Below are positions 8,362 to 16,534 of a stretch of DNA of 64,000 nt, in pieces. Positions within the stretch are counted from its first letter, which is position 1. Each line of letters opens with the position of its first letter. The translations under genes and the position numbers were made by a program. The notes beneath the pieces were generated by a model, which saw only the letters and a program-made list of their open reading frames with translations, had not been told where the DNA came from and searched no databases. The DNA comes from Raoultibacter phocaeensis (GTDB taxonomy: Bacteria; Actinomycetota; Coriobacteriia; Coriobacteriales; Eggerthellaceae): positions 186,001 through 250,000 of the forward strand of contig NZ_CABDUX010000002.1 of NCBI RefSeq assembly GCF_901411515.1. The letters are read 5' to 3'.

Positions 8362-8389
8362 TTGACACATCTGATCATGTTCATATAAT
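8362..8389 (+). promoter_or_regulatory. Perfect-consensus sigma-70 type promoter of the hsd operon
   Basis: TTGACA at 8362-8367 and TATAAT at 8384-8389 with a 16-base spacer, in an AT-rich gap after radC and ahead of the half-HsdS gene. Both hexamers match consensus exactly, implying strong transcription of the restriction-modification genes. The ribosome site GAAAGG precedes the ATG at 8417. Confidence 0.8.
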
Positions 8390-8416
8390 GAATCTATAAT
8401 TGTTGAAAGGCAGAAA

Positions 8417-8995
8417 ATGACGATACCTATTTCAGATGTCGTTGAATTGACTAGCGGTACGCCTCAGTTTCGTATCCAAGAATCGTTTAGCGATGAAGCG
8501 CCGGTGTATATCCTTTATGGCCAGCCTGAGATGGATGACGATCTTAATGGATTAAGTACCGTCAGAGATGCAAGGAGATCGATACGAACCTTCGATAGGG
8601 TAAGCACTGTGAATGCCGGAGATGTTATCTTTAGTCTGATTTCTGGAAAGGCGACAGTCGTCCAAGAGAATCATGCGGGTTATCTATTTACTCAAAATTT
8701 CGTGGTTCTTATTCCCTCAGAATCAATTGACGCAAAATATCTTGTATTTATGCTTAACGAGAATTGCGAAATCAAGCGGCAGCTCCAAAGCGGGCAACAA
8801 GGGTCGGCCGTGCTGAAATACACAATACGACAACTGAGCAACCTAGCTCTCCCGAATCTTCCGGTGATTGAAGAGCAGAGGATCATTGGGGATCTTTATT
8901 TCAACCAGCTTAAACGAGAAGCACTTATGAATCGAATCGCAGCGAACGAGACCCTTTTTTTACTGGGGAAAATCAAGGAGGCTACCAAGGCATGA
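8417..8995 (+). CDS. Single-TRD (half-length) type I specificity-like protein
   Basis: A 192-residue protein resembling one half of a type I specificity subunit: a target-recognition domain (residues 1-150, including GDVIFSLISGKATVV and a strand-rich segment) and one conserved helix (EEQRIIGDLYFNQLKREALM). Full HsdS proteins have two such halves. It does not contain the repeat blocks that flank the shuffling cassettes in hsdS downstream, so it is outside the recombination network. Its stop overlaps the hsdR start by four bases (ATGA), so it belongs to the operon. It could dimerise to act as a second specificity subunit, or modulate HsdS; both are inferences. Confidence 0.7.
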   Translation: MTIPISDVVELTSGTPQFRIQESFSDEAPVYILYGQPEMDDDLNGLSTVRDARRSIRTFDRVSTVNAGDVIFSLISGKATVVQENHAGYLFTQNFVVLIPSESIDAKYLVFMLNENCEIKRQLQSGQQGSAVLKYTIRQLSNLALPNLPVIEEQRIIGDLYFNQLKREALMNRIAANETLFLLGKIKEATKA

Positions 8996-11900
8996 ACGAA
9001 GAGCAATTTGAAAGCGAGCTCATCCAATACCTATGCAGCGGAGCAGTATCTAGTGCGACGGATTCAGGGTGGGGCTTCGTCAAAGAAGGTGTTACTGACT
9101 ATGTTGGTAAGACCAAGCTTTGGAAATACGAGCCAGACATCAAAACCACAGACCAACTTTGGGATAATTTTAAGATAATACTAGAGCAACACAATCAAAA
9201 CACGTTGGATCATCCATTAAGCGCCGTTGAATTCAATCAAGTGAAGAGGGTTGTTTCCGATCTTCAAACACCCTATCAGGCAGGTCAGTTTCTCTATGGG
9301 CTTAACGGCGTTTCACAGATCGAGATCGATCTTGATGATGGCCGACATGTGTTTCTCACGGTTTTCGATCAGAAACAAATAGGGGCGGGCGACACGGTGT
9401 ATCAAGTAGTGAACCAGATTGAGCGACCGGCGAAGATAACGGGAAAACAAGCCCGGCGCTTTGATACAACGCTTTTAATAAACGGCTTACCAATAATCCA
9501 GATTGAAGAAAAGTGCGCCACGCATAACGTTGATGAAGCGCTCGAGCAGATGCGCCAATACATCGATGAAAATCAGTACCGAGACATTTTTTCTACACTC
9601 CAGATTTTGGTTGCCATTACGCCCAATAATGTGAAGTATATGGCAAACACAACATCCGATCATTTTAATAAGGACTTTGCCTTTAACTGGCAACGTAAAA
9701 AGGACAATGAGACAGTGCGGAACTGGAAAGAATTCGCCGACTCTATGCTGTCAATCCCGATGGCGCATCAAATGGCAACAAACTATATGATTTTGGATGG
9801 TACGAAAAACAGGCAAAGCCTCAAGGTGATGCGTCCCTATCAAGTATATGCTACGCAAAATGCCATAGCTGGAATAAAGAAGGCGGATTTCGAGTTTGGC
9901 GTGAATAAAATTGGCTATATTTGGCATACTACTGGATCAGGGAAGACCATCACCAGCTTCAAAACAGCTTGGCTTGCAAGCCGCATGCCGGGTATTGATA
10001 AGGTGGTTTTCTTGGTTGATCGTATCGCTCTTACGAGGCAAGCTAACGAGAGCTACAAGGCTTATGATCCTGATGCTTCCGATGATGCTCTGGGCAGTAT
10101 ACAAGACACCAATAACACAACAGATCTCAGTCGCAAGTTGAAGTCTAAGGACAATAACATTATCGTCACTTCAGTTCAGAAGCTGGAAAGATTAATTAAG
10201 CGCAAATCGTTTAAGGCACCAGATAAAAACATTGTGTTTATCGTTGACGAAGCGCATCGCTCAACGGGAGGAGAGTCGTTTAAGGCAATACAAAAGGCTT
10301 TTAAGCGTGCCGCGTGGTTGGGCTATACCGGTACTCCAATGTTCGACGATACCACCTCAGGCCTTCGCACCGAAGACATCTTTGGTGAGCTACTGCACGC
10401 CTACACTATCCGGGAGGCTATATCGGATACTAATGTCTTAGGTTTCAAAGTTGATTTCGAAACAACCATCGACGAGAAAACAATGAAGGAGCGCTATCTT
10501 CCGCAGTTTTATAAAGAACAGCATCCAAATTGGTCTGAAGAGAAGATTAGGGATAAAATTGCTAATCTATCTCAGGATGATATGGATGATGCCATTGAGC
10601 CGAGTTTTTACGACGAAAATCACGATCACGTTACAGAGGTTGTACAAGACATATTTAAAAATTGGCGCAATCGCTCTGTTGAAGGCAAATACAATGCATT
10701 GCTCACTACGCACGTTGGCGGTGGCAAAGCCTCAACTCCTATGGCGATGATGTATTTCAATGAATTTCAGCGGGTGAACACCATACGTAAATCTGAAGGT
10801 AAACAGACGCTCAAAGTGGCTGTCACGTTTAGTCAGAACACGTCCAATAATGACACTATGCTCGACACCAACAGAGGGCTTTATTCGGCCATTGTCGCAT
10901 ACAACGAAGAATTCGGCACAAACTTTGGTATGGATAACGTTTCGGGCTATACGCAAGATGTCACATCGAGGCTTAACAAGACAGCAAGTGATGGAGTGTT
11001 CCTGGACATTGTTATCGTAGTAGATCAGCTTCTGACGGGCTTTGATGCGCCGGAACTTAATACGCTTTATGTTGATCGTACATTGAAGGGCGCAAGTCTG
11101 ATCCAGGCATATTCTCGAACAAATCGCATTGCGGACATGCAGACAAAACCATGGGGTCGCATTGTAAACTATCGCTGGCCGGCGCAAAACGAAAAGCTCA
11201 TGAACGAAGCTTTGGCAATCTACGCGAATAGGGATTCAGCCAATTTGACAGATGAAGAGCGCGGCAAGCAGAACATGAAAGACGGCATCACCGCACCGAT
11301 GTTTGAAGAAGTGTTTAATGCAGTCAAGGGTAAAGTTTCAAAATTGGCAGATCTGACCAATGGGTTCACCAAACTTCCGCCGTCAGAAAAACAAAAGGAT
11401 TACATGCTCGACCTTCTTCGCGAATACAATGTCGGTATGGCAAAACTAAAACAGTTCGAGTCGCAGAAAGTCAACGGAAAGCAAGTTGGCTTTAACTACG
11501 ATCAACCAGATGAACTTTTGTATGCTTTAGGCATGACGCCTGATCAGGAAGTAATGTTGACTACGGTTTTAACAAATGAACTAAAGACGCACATCTCCAA
11601 AGAAAAGAGAATACCGCTTTATCAAATCGAGTTGCGAATGACGCATGTTAAGGATGTCAGAATAGACTACGATTACCTAACTGAGCTAATTGAGCGCCTG
11701 CTCAATGAAGTTCATGAAGAAAAGATCGATAAAGCTTTAGAGACGCAGAACAAGATCAATCAGTTTGCGAACGGGCTGGAAGATCGCGTCTATGCAGGGA
11801 AGATTATTAACGCAGCTGCTGCAATCGTTAAGGGCTATTATCCGAAGAGGGGTTCGGATTTCAAGTATCCAGCGAAACTTAACGATGTCGAACCGATTAT

Positions 11901-12192
11901 TCAAGAAGCGAGCAATGTGAGCCTCGATAGAACGCTACTCGATTTTCGAGTTAAATGGGGCATAACCGACATTATTACCAGTGCTCAGATGCGCGAGTTG
12001 TTCAGCCGTCATCGATATGGTCTGCAGGATCTCGATGACAGGGGGCAGATCAGTGACATTCTGGCTAAAGCGTGTAGCGAGTATAGGTCTCTTGCGCATG
12101 ATGAAGGTATACAGGTGCTATCAAGGATTAAGTACCGCAATGGCTTACGCGAAGCGATCTACGAAATAGCCGATGAGCTGGCAGAGGGTTAG
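8992..12192 (+). CDS. hsdR: Type I restriction endonuclease, R (motor/nuclease) subunit
   Basis: A 1066-residue HsdR. The N-terminal nuclease domain carries NGLPIIQIEEK (catalytic E-x-K near residue 171). The superfamily 2 translocase follows: Walker A HTTGSGKTI (about 312-320), DEAH-type VDEAHRS (about 417) and motif III GYTGTP. The C-terminal helical part binds the methyltransferase. It cuts unmethylated DNA at a distance after ATP-driven translocation once HsdM2S has found a site. Length and all motifs look intact. It overlaps the half-HsdS gene by four bases and is followed after eight bases by hsdS. Confidence 0.95.
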   Translation: MNEEQFESELIQYLCSGAVSSATDSGWGFVKEGVTDYVGKTKLWKYEPDIKTTDQLWDNFKIILEQHNQNTLDHPLSAVEFNQVKRVVSDLQTPYQAGQFLYGLNGVSQIEIDLDDGRHVFLTVFDQKQIGAGDTVYQVVNQIERPAKITGKQARRFDTTLLINGLPIIQIEEKCATHNVDEALEQMRQYIDENQYRDIFSTLQILVAITPNNVKYMANTTSDHFNKDFAFNWQRKKDNETVRNWKEFADSMLSIPMAHQMATNYMILDGTKNRQSLKVMRPYQVYATQNAIAGIKKADFEFGVNKIGYIWHTTGSGKTITSFKTAWLASRMPGIDKVVFLVDRIALTRQANESYKAYDPDASDDALGSIQDTNNTTDLSRKLKSKDNNIIVTSVQKLERLIKRKSFKAPDKNIVFIVDEAHRSTGGESFKAIQKAFKRAAWLGYTGTPMFDDTTSGLRTEDIFGELLHAYTIREAISDTNVLGFKVDFETTIDEKTMKERYLPQFYKEQHPNWSEEKIRDKIANLSQDDMDDAIEPSFYDENHDHVTEVVQDIFKNWRNRSVEGKYNALLTTHVGGGKASTPMAMMYFNEFQRVNTIRKSEGKQTLKVAVTFSQNTSNNDTMLDTNRGLYSAIVAYNEEFGTNFGMDNVSGYTQDVTSRLNKTASDGVFLDIVIVVDQLLTGFDAPELNTLYVDRTLKGASLIQAYSRTNRIADMQTKPWGRIVNYRWPAQNEKLMNEALAIYANRDSANLTDEERGKQNMKDGITAPMFEEVFNAVKGKVSKLADLTNGFTKLPPSEKQKDYMLDLLREYNVGMAKLKQFESQKVNGKQVGFNYDQPDELLYALGMTPDQEVMLTTVLTNELKTHISKEKRIPLYQIELRMTHVKDVRIDYDYLTELIERLLNEVHEEKIDKALETQNKINQFANGLEDRVYAGKIINAAAAIVKGYYPKRGSDFKYPAKLNDVEPIIQEASNVSLDRTLLDFRVKWGITDIITSAQMRELFSRHRYGLQDLDDRGQISDILAKACSEYRSLAHDEGIQVLSRIKYRNGLREAIYEIADELAEG

Positions 12193-12200
12193 GGGAGACC

Positions 12201-13370
12201 ATGAGCGAATCAAAACGAAACGCACCTAAGCTGCGATTCCCTGGTTTTACTGATCCTTGGGAACAGCGTAAGCTGGGGGATGCCATTACAGTCTGGAGCG
12301 GTCGTGACTACAAGCATCTCGGCGAGGGGTCTGTTCCTGTCTACGGAACCGGCGGATACATGCTTGGCGTCGACGCAGCTTTGTCCGAAAATGAAGACGC
12401 AATCGGTATTGGAAGAAAAGGCACTATTGATAAACCGTATCTCCTCGAGGCGCCATTTTGGACGGTTGACACGCTGTTTTACTGCATTCCCAAGAAGAAT
12501 TATGATCTTCAGTTTTCATTTCAGTTATTCAGTAGGATTGATTGGAAGAGGAAAGACGAATCAACAGGAGTGCCAAGCCTTTCGAAAGCAACAATCAATA
12601 ATGTTAAAATTAGAGTTCCCGATTCTTCCGAACAAACTCAAATCGGCGCCTTCTTCCGCAGCCTTGACGGCCTCATCACCCTTCACCAGCGTAAGGTCGA
12701 GCACCTAAAATTACAGAAACGCGGATTCCTGCAAAAAATGTTTCCGAAAGATGGTGCCGACAGACCAGAGATACGCTTTCCTGGTTTTACTGACGCTTGG
12801 GAACAGCGTAAGCTGGGGGAATCCGGCACAGCGTATTCTGGTCTATCTGGTAAGTCGAAAGAAGACTTTGGTCATGGTGAAGCAAGATTCGTTCCATACA
12901 CGAACGTGTTCGACAACCCCGTAACCGATACAACTCGACTGGAAGCTGTCGAAATCGATGCAACTCAAAACGAAGTAAAGCGTGGCGACGCGTTGTTCAC
13001 TGTCTCTTCGGAGACGCCGGAGGAAGTCGGAATGTCTTCCGTTTGGCTCTCTGATCAGCGAAATGTATACCTTAACAGTTTTTGCTTTGGTTACAGACAA
13101 AGTGGGACGTTCGACTCTGGTTATCTTGCCTACATGCTCAGATCGCCAGCCGTGCGATCTGATTTGACTCTACTAGCACAAGGTATCTCGCGCTTCAATA
13201 TTTCAAAAAACAAAGTAATGGAGCTTGAGGTTTCCTACCCATTCATCGACGAACAGCGCCAAATCGGCGCCTTCTTCCGCAGCCTTGACGGCCTCATCAC
13301 CCTTCACCAGCGTAAGCTCGAGCACCTGCAAAAACTAAAAAAGGGCTTGCTTCAGCAAATGTTCATTTAG
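12201..13370 (+). CDS. hsdS: Type I specificity subunit, expressed copy with two TRDs
   Basis: A 389-residue HsdS with two target-recognition domains. Each is introduced by WEQRKLG (residues about 20 and 200) and closed by AFFRSLDGLITLHQRK, the central and C-terminal conserved helices. In DNA these are near-exact repeats of 25 and 57 bases, so each TRD is a removable cassette. The two TRDs differ from each other and from the two silent cassettes at 15.1-16.2 kb. GGGGAG precedes the ATG at 12201. This subunit sets the methylation and restriction sequence; recombination across the repeats should change it. Confidence 0.93.
   Translation: MSESKRNAPKLRFPGFTDPWEQRKLGDAITVWSGRDYKHLGEGSVPVYGTGGYMLGVDAALSENEDAIGIGRKGTIDKPYLLEAPFWTVDTLFYCIPKKNYDLQFSFQLFSRIDWKRKDESTGVPSLSKATINNVKIRVPDSSEQTQIGAFFRSLDGLITLHQRKVEHLKLQKRGFLQKMFPKDGADRPEIRFPGFTDAWEQRKLGESGTAYSGLSGKSKEDFGHGEARFVPYTNVFDNPVTDTTRLEAVEIDATQNEVKRGDALFTVSSETPEEVGMSSVWLSDQRNVYLNSFCFGYRQSGTFDSGYLAYMLRSPAVRSDLTLLAQGISRFNISKNKVMELEVSYPFIDEQRQIGAFFRSLDGLITLHQRKLEHLQKLKKGLLQQMFI
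12256..12280 (+). repeat. Cassette repeat A, copy 1
   Basis: 25-base block encoding the start of TRD1 in hsdS (around WEQRKLG). The same 25 bases occur at 12796-12820 and 15678-15702 on this strand and inverted at 15584-15608. Confidence 0.9.
12639..12704 (+). repeat. Cassette repeat B, copy 1
   Basis: Encodes the conserved helix after TRD1. A 57-base core is shared by all four copies: 12639, 13260 and 16112 on this strand, and 15118-15174 inverted. This copy extends to 66 bases in common with the 16112 copy. Confidence 0.9.
12796..12820 (+). repeat. Cassette repeat A, copy 2
   Basis: 25-base block at the start of TRD2 in hsdS. It is identical to copy 1, and the preceding 14 bases (cctggttttactga) are also shared with copy 1. 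Confidence 0.9.
13260..13325 (+). repeat. Cassette repeat B, copy 2
   Basis: Conserved helix at the end of TRD2. It matches the other B copies over the 57-base core and differs at one base in the following nine (CTCGAGCAC against GTCGAGCAC). Confidence 0.9.
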
Positions 13371-13385
13371 AGAGGAAACAGCACA

Positions 13386-14966
13386 ATGAGCGATCTACAT
13401 GCAATCTCATCGAAGCTTTGGGCAATGGCAAACGAGCTTCGAGGCAATATGGATGCGGCAGAATATAAGAATTACATCCTTGCGTTTATGTTCTATCGCT
13501 ACCTATCGGAGCACCAGGAGCAATATCTTGTCATCAATAACGTCATCGATATTGAGTCAGAAAAAACAATTAACGAAGCTTATTTGGAGCAAGCCAATGT
13601 AGATGATTTAGATGATTACCTTGAAGATATCTCTTCGAGCTTGGGATACGCCATAGCTCCACTCGATACCTGGGCATCCTTGATACATAAGATCGACAAC
13701 AGCATGGTCATTCCGAGTGACTACCAAACCATTTTTGACAACTTCAACAAGAATGCTGAGCGGAACAAGGAGGCTGTTCAGGATTTCAGAGGCGTATTTA
13801 ACGATGTCAATCTAGGTGATTCACGACTTGGCTCATCAACAAACGAGCGGGCTAAGTCGCTTAATCGTATTGTCAAGCTGGTTGATAGCATTAACTATAA
13901 GAGCGATGACGGTAAAGACATACTTGGAGAAATCTACGAATACCTTATCGGACAATTTGCTGCTTCAGCTGGAAAAAAAGGCGGAGAGTTCTATACGCCG
14001 CATGAAGTAAGTGAAATACTGTCAAGGATTGTTACCTTAGGAAAAAACAAGGTCGATGATTTCTTTAGCGTTTACGACCCTGCCATGGGGTCGGGTTCGC
14101 TGCTTCTTACTGTAGGGCAGAATCTGCCAAAAGGGCAGCCGGTCAAATACTATGGACAAGAAAAGAATACGACCACCTACAATTTGGCTCGCATGAATCT
14201 CATGATGCATGGAGTGTCGTTTAATAATATGACCTTATCAAACGCGGATACGCTTGAAAGTGACTGGCCTGATGGACCCGATGAAAAAGGCGTAGATCAT
14301 CCTCGTTCGTTTGATGCCGTGGTGGCCAATCCTCCCTACTCTGCCCACTGGGATAACGATGAAACGAAGCTCAAGGATGCTCGCTTTAATGATTACGGAA
14401 AGCTTGCCCCGAAGACAAAGGCTGACTATGCCTTCGTCTTGCACAGCCTCTACCATTTAGACAGAGAAGGCACTATGGCTATCGTTTTACCGCACGGCGT
14501 TCTGTTCCGTGGTGCTGCCGAAAGAGAGATACGAAAGACCATCATCGGGAAAAATTATTTAGATGCGGTCATTGGCTTGCCTGCAAATATTTTCTACGGT
14601 ACCGGCATTCCGACTACCATCTTAGTATTCAAAAAAAATCGGACAACTAAAGATGTCCTCTTCATCGATGCGTCAAATGAGTTTATGAAGGTCAAGAAGC
14701 AGAATCGCTTGACTGATGACAACATTAGCAAAATTGTGGATACCTATCAAGAGCGAGCAGATGTCGAAAAATATGCGCATTTGGCATCTATCAAAGAGAT
14801 TCAAGACAATGATTACAACCTGAACATACCACGTTATGTTGACACCTTCGAACAAGAAGAAGAGATTGATTTAAACGAAGTAAAACAATTGCTCGAACAG
14901 GACAAACAGGAAATAGCTGAGCTTGAAGCCAAAATCGCAGAGCAGCTCAAACTGCTAGGTGCTTAA
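13386..14966 (+). CDS. hsdM: Type I DNA methyltransferase, M subunit
   Basis: A 526-residue N6-adenine methyltransferase. The N-terminal HsdM domain begins ISSKLWAMANELRGNMDAAE. The SAM-binding motif DPAMGSGSLLL lies near residue 231 and the catalytic NPPY near residue 314. The C-terminal coiled coil (about 485-525) is typical of contact with HsdS. It transfers methyl groups to the adenines defined by HsdS and protects the host. GAGGAA precedes the ATG, 15 bases after the hsdS stop. The order R-S-M places hsdM between the expressed hsdS and the silent cassettes, inside the segment that repeat-mediated inversion would flip. Confidence 0.95.
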   Translation: MSDLHAISSKLWAMANELRGNMDAAEYKNYILAFMFYRYLSEHQEQYLVINNVIDIESEKTINEAYLEQANVDDLDDYLEDISSSLGYAIAPLDTWASLIHKIDNSMVIPSDYQTIFDNFNKNAERNKEAVQDFRGVFNDVNLGDSRLGSSTNERAKSLNRIVKLVDSINYKSDDGKDILGEIYEYLIGQFAASAGKKGGEFYTPHEVSEILSRIVTLGKNKVDDFFSVYDPAMGSGSLLLTVGQNLPKGQPVKYYGQEKNTTTYNLARMNLMMHGVSFNNMTLSNADTLESDWPDGPDEKGVDHPRSFDAVVANPPYSAHWDNDETKLKDARFNDYGKLAPKTKADYAFVLHSLYHLDREGTMAIVLPHGVLFRGAAEREIRKTIIGKNYLDAVIGLPANIFYGTGIPTTILVFKKNRTTKDVLFIDASNEFMKVKKQNRLTDDNISKIVDTYQERADVEKYAHLASIKEIQDNDYNLNIPRYVDTFEQEEEIDLNEVKQLLEQDKQEIAELEAKIAEQLKLLGA

Positions 14967-15117
14967 TGGGAGAGAAAAGGTTGGAGGCCATGATGACCAG
15001 TTCTGAAAAACCGACCCGATCATTCCAGATACCGCATAGGAGCTTGCTCTTTTGAGTCTTGCAGGGTGCGCATGCAATAGGAATTTGCCCGAAGGCATGG
15101 CTATGGAGCTCGTCCTG

Positions 15118-15174
15118 CTTACGCTGGTGAAGGGTGATGAGGCCGTCAAGGCTGCGGAAGAAGGCGCCGATTTG
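15118..15174 (-). repeat. Cassette repeat B, copy 3 (inverted)
   Basis: The 57-base core of repeat B on the minus strand, closing silent TRD3. It is inverted relative to the three plus-strand copies, so it is a substrate for inversion with any of them. Confidence 0.9.
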
Positions 15175-15583
15175 AGTTTGTTCCTGCTCTGTTGGAACTA
15201 AAATTGGCATACTCAGGAAGACGTCCTCATGAATTCGCTTAGCTTTTCTACCTCCATTTGCGATCATTCCGTGACGCAGATAAAAGTCTTCTTGTGTTAC
15301 GCTGTCAAGCAAGAATCGGCTATCAATACTCGCAATATCGAAAGCCGGAGAATCGAGCGTAGATTCATAACCATCAAGTTTATCAGGAACGATGCCAAAA
15401 GCTGCATGTAAGAAATCGAGTTTTCCATACATAAACTGGCCGGAGCGGCGAACATAGTATTGAGTTTGTTCACTTCCTGTATAGGAATCCGCTTTCCCTA
15501 CAACACCTTTCCCCCAAAGCTTAACTGTTAGCTTCTTTGCATTGGCACCTGTATGCCCAGGAGTTCTACTTAAAGTCAGAAAG

Positions 15584-15616
15584 TCCCCCAGCTTACGCTG
15601 TTCCCAAGCAGGCGTG
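15584..15616 (-). repeat. Cassette repeat A, copy 3 (inverted), extended
   Basis: Contains the 25-base repeat A (15584-15608) plus eight further bases. The full 33 bases are a perfect inverted copy of 15670-15702, with 53 bases between the arms. Confidence 0.9.
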
Positions 15617-15669
15617 CCCCAGCAAATGCATTTGACTGATTTATGCGACAGACTACCAAAAGCAAAGAA

Positions 15670-15702
15670 CACGCCTGCTTGGGAACAGCGTAAGCTGGGG
15701 GA
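15670..15702 (+). repeat. Cassette repeat A, copy 4, extended
   Basis: The 33-base partner of 15584-15616. The shared 25-base core with hsdS is 15678-15702. Confidence 0.9.
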
Positions 15703-16111
15703 CGTGGCGCTACTTAATCCGAAATCAACATTGCCGAATACGTTCGAGTACGTCGATCTCGAGTCGGTTGTAGGAACGGAGATGGTAAACAGTAGGCACG
15801 AGCAAAAAGAGTTTGCACCCTCTCGCGCGCAGAGGCTCGCAAAGGCTGGGGACATCTTTTTTCAAACCGTTCGTCCTTATCAAAAGAATAATTATTTATT
15901 TGAATTACCTGATGAAAGTTATGTTTTTTCAACTGGCTATGCTCAACTGAGACCTCGACATAACAGCCGCTTTCTCTTTTCTTTGCTGCAAAGAGATTCG
16001 TTCGTCGGGCAAGTTCTCGATAGGTGTACGGGGACCGGATATCCTGCCATTAATGCCAATGATCTTGTTGGTTTGGAAATTTCTTTACCTAGGAGCGAAG
16101 CAGAACAGCGC

Positions 16112-16177
16112 CAAATCGGCGCCTTCTTCCGCAGCCTTGACGGCCTCATCACCCTTCACCAGCGTAAGGTCGAGCAC
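16112..16177 (+). repeat. Cassette repeat B, copy 4
   Basis: 66-base repeat closing silent TRD4. It matches copy 1 (12639-12704) along its whole length and copy 3 inverted over 57 bases. Confidence 0.9.
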
Positions 16178-16204
16178 TGTTGTTTGAGGGTTACTTCTTG
16201 CTAG

Positions 16205-16534
16205 AATGGCCGTGCGAGTTGCTGAGGCGAAATGCTGCTTTACGATGATGCCGACTGGAAAACGATCATCGGTGTTCGGCGATGAGCAGGGTTTTGTGAA
16301 TGTGCTTTATTGGAGCGCGGCTATCAGCATCGTGCAAAACAAGTAGATAACACGTTTGGCGGAAGCTCTAAGAATCGCGAGTGAACGCTTGTGGCGTGCG
16401 TTTATCTTGGAAGGGGGTTTAAGGGGATTTCGACATCGACTAAACAGTTTCAAGAGGCGGGAAACGCAGTCGCTTTCGCCATACTGCCCTATCAGCGCGG
16501 GCCGTATCTAATATCCGAAAGGAGAGATGAGGAT
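16205..16534. other. Gap between silent cassettes and recombinase
   Basis: 330 bases without a supported gene. A short frame at 16243-16344 (encoding GDEQGFVNVLYW) looks like a fragment of a coding sequence but is too short to name. The upstream extension of the recombinase frame to 16391 lacks a ribosome site. Confidence 0.4.

Larger units (their letters stand above)
15118..15616 (-). pseudogene. Silent hsdS cassette (TRD3), minus strand
   Basis: A complete TRD cassette with no start codon of its own. On the minus strand it begins TPAWEQRKLGDFLTLSRTPG within repeat A, carries about 125 codons of a third recognition domain, and ends with the repeat-B helix AFFRSLDGLITLHQRK. It remains open, so it is a donor rather than a decayed relic. 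The surrounding open frame (14947-15855) begins in antisense sequence of the facing cassette, which explains why no plausible start or ribosome site exists. It is expressed only if recombined into hsdS. Confidence 0.85.
15670..16177 (+). pseudogene. Silent hsdS cassette (TRD4), plus strand
   Basis: A fourth TRD cassette without its own start. It reads TPAWEQRKLGDVALLNPKS, about 125 codons of a distinct recognition domain (with GDIFFQTVRPYQKNN and RCTGTGYPAINANDL), then the repeat-B helix. The frame stops shortly after at 16204. It faces cassette TRD3 head to head. Inversion between the B repeats of the two silent cassettes (15118 and 16112) would exchange which TRD points which way. It serves as a donor for hsdS shuffling. 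Confidence 0.85.

Noticed and set aside
14947-15855. Minus-strand frame taken as a complete hsdS gene
   Set aside because: Only 15118-15616 is a TRD cassette; the upstream part is antisense to the facing cassette and has no start signal.
12256-16177. Repeats considered as insertion-sequence ends
   Set aside because: They encode conserved HsdS segments and lie in matching places of each cassette; no transposase is present.
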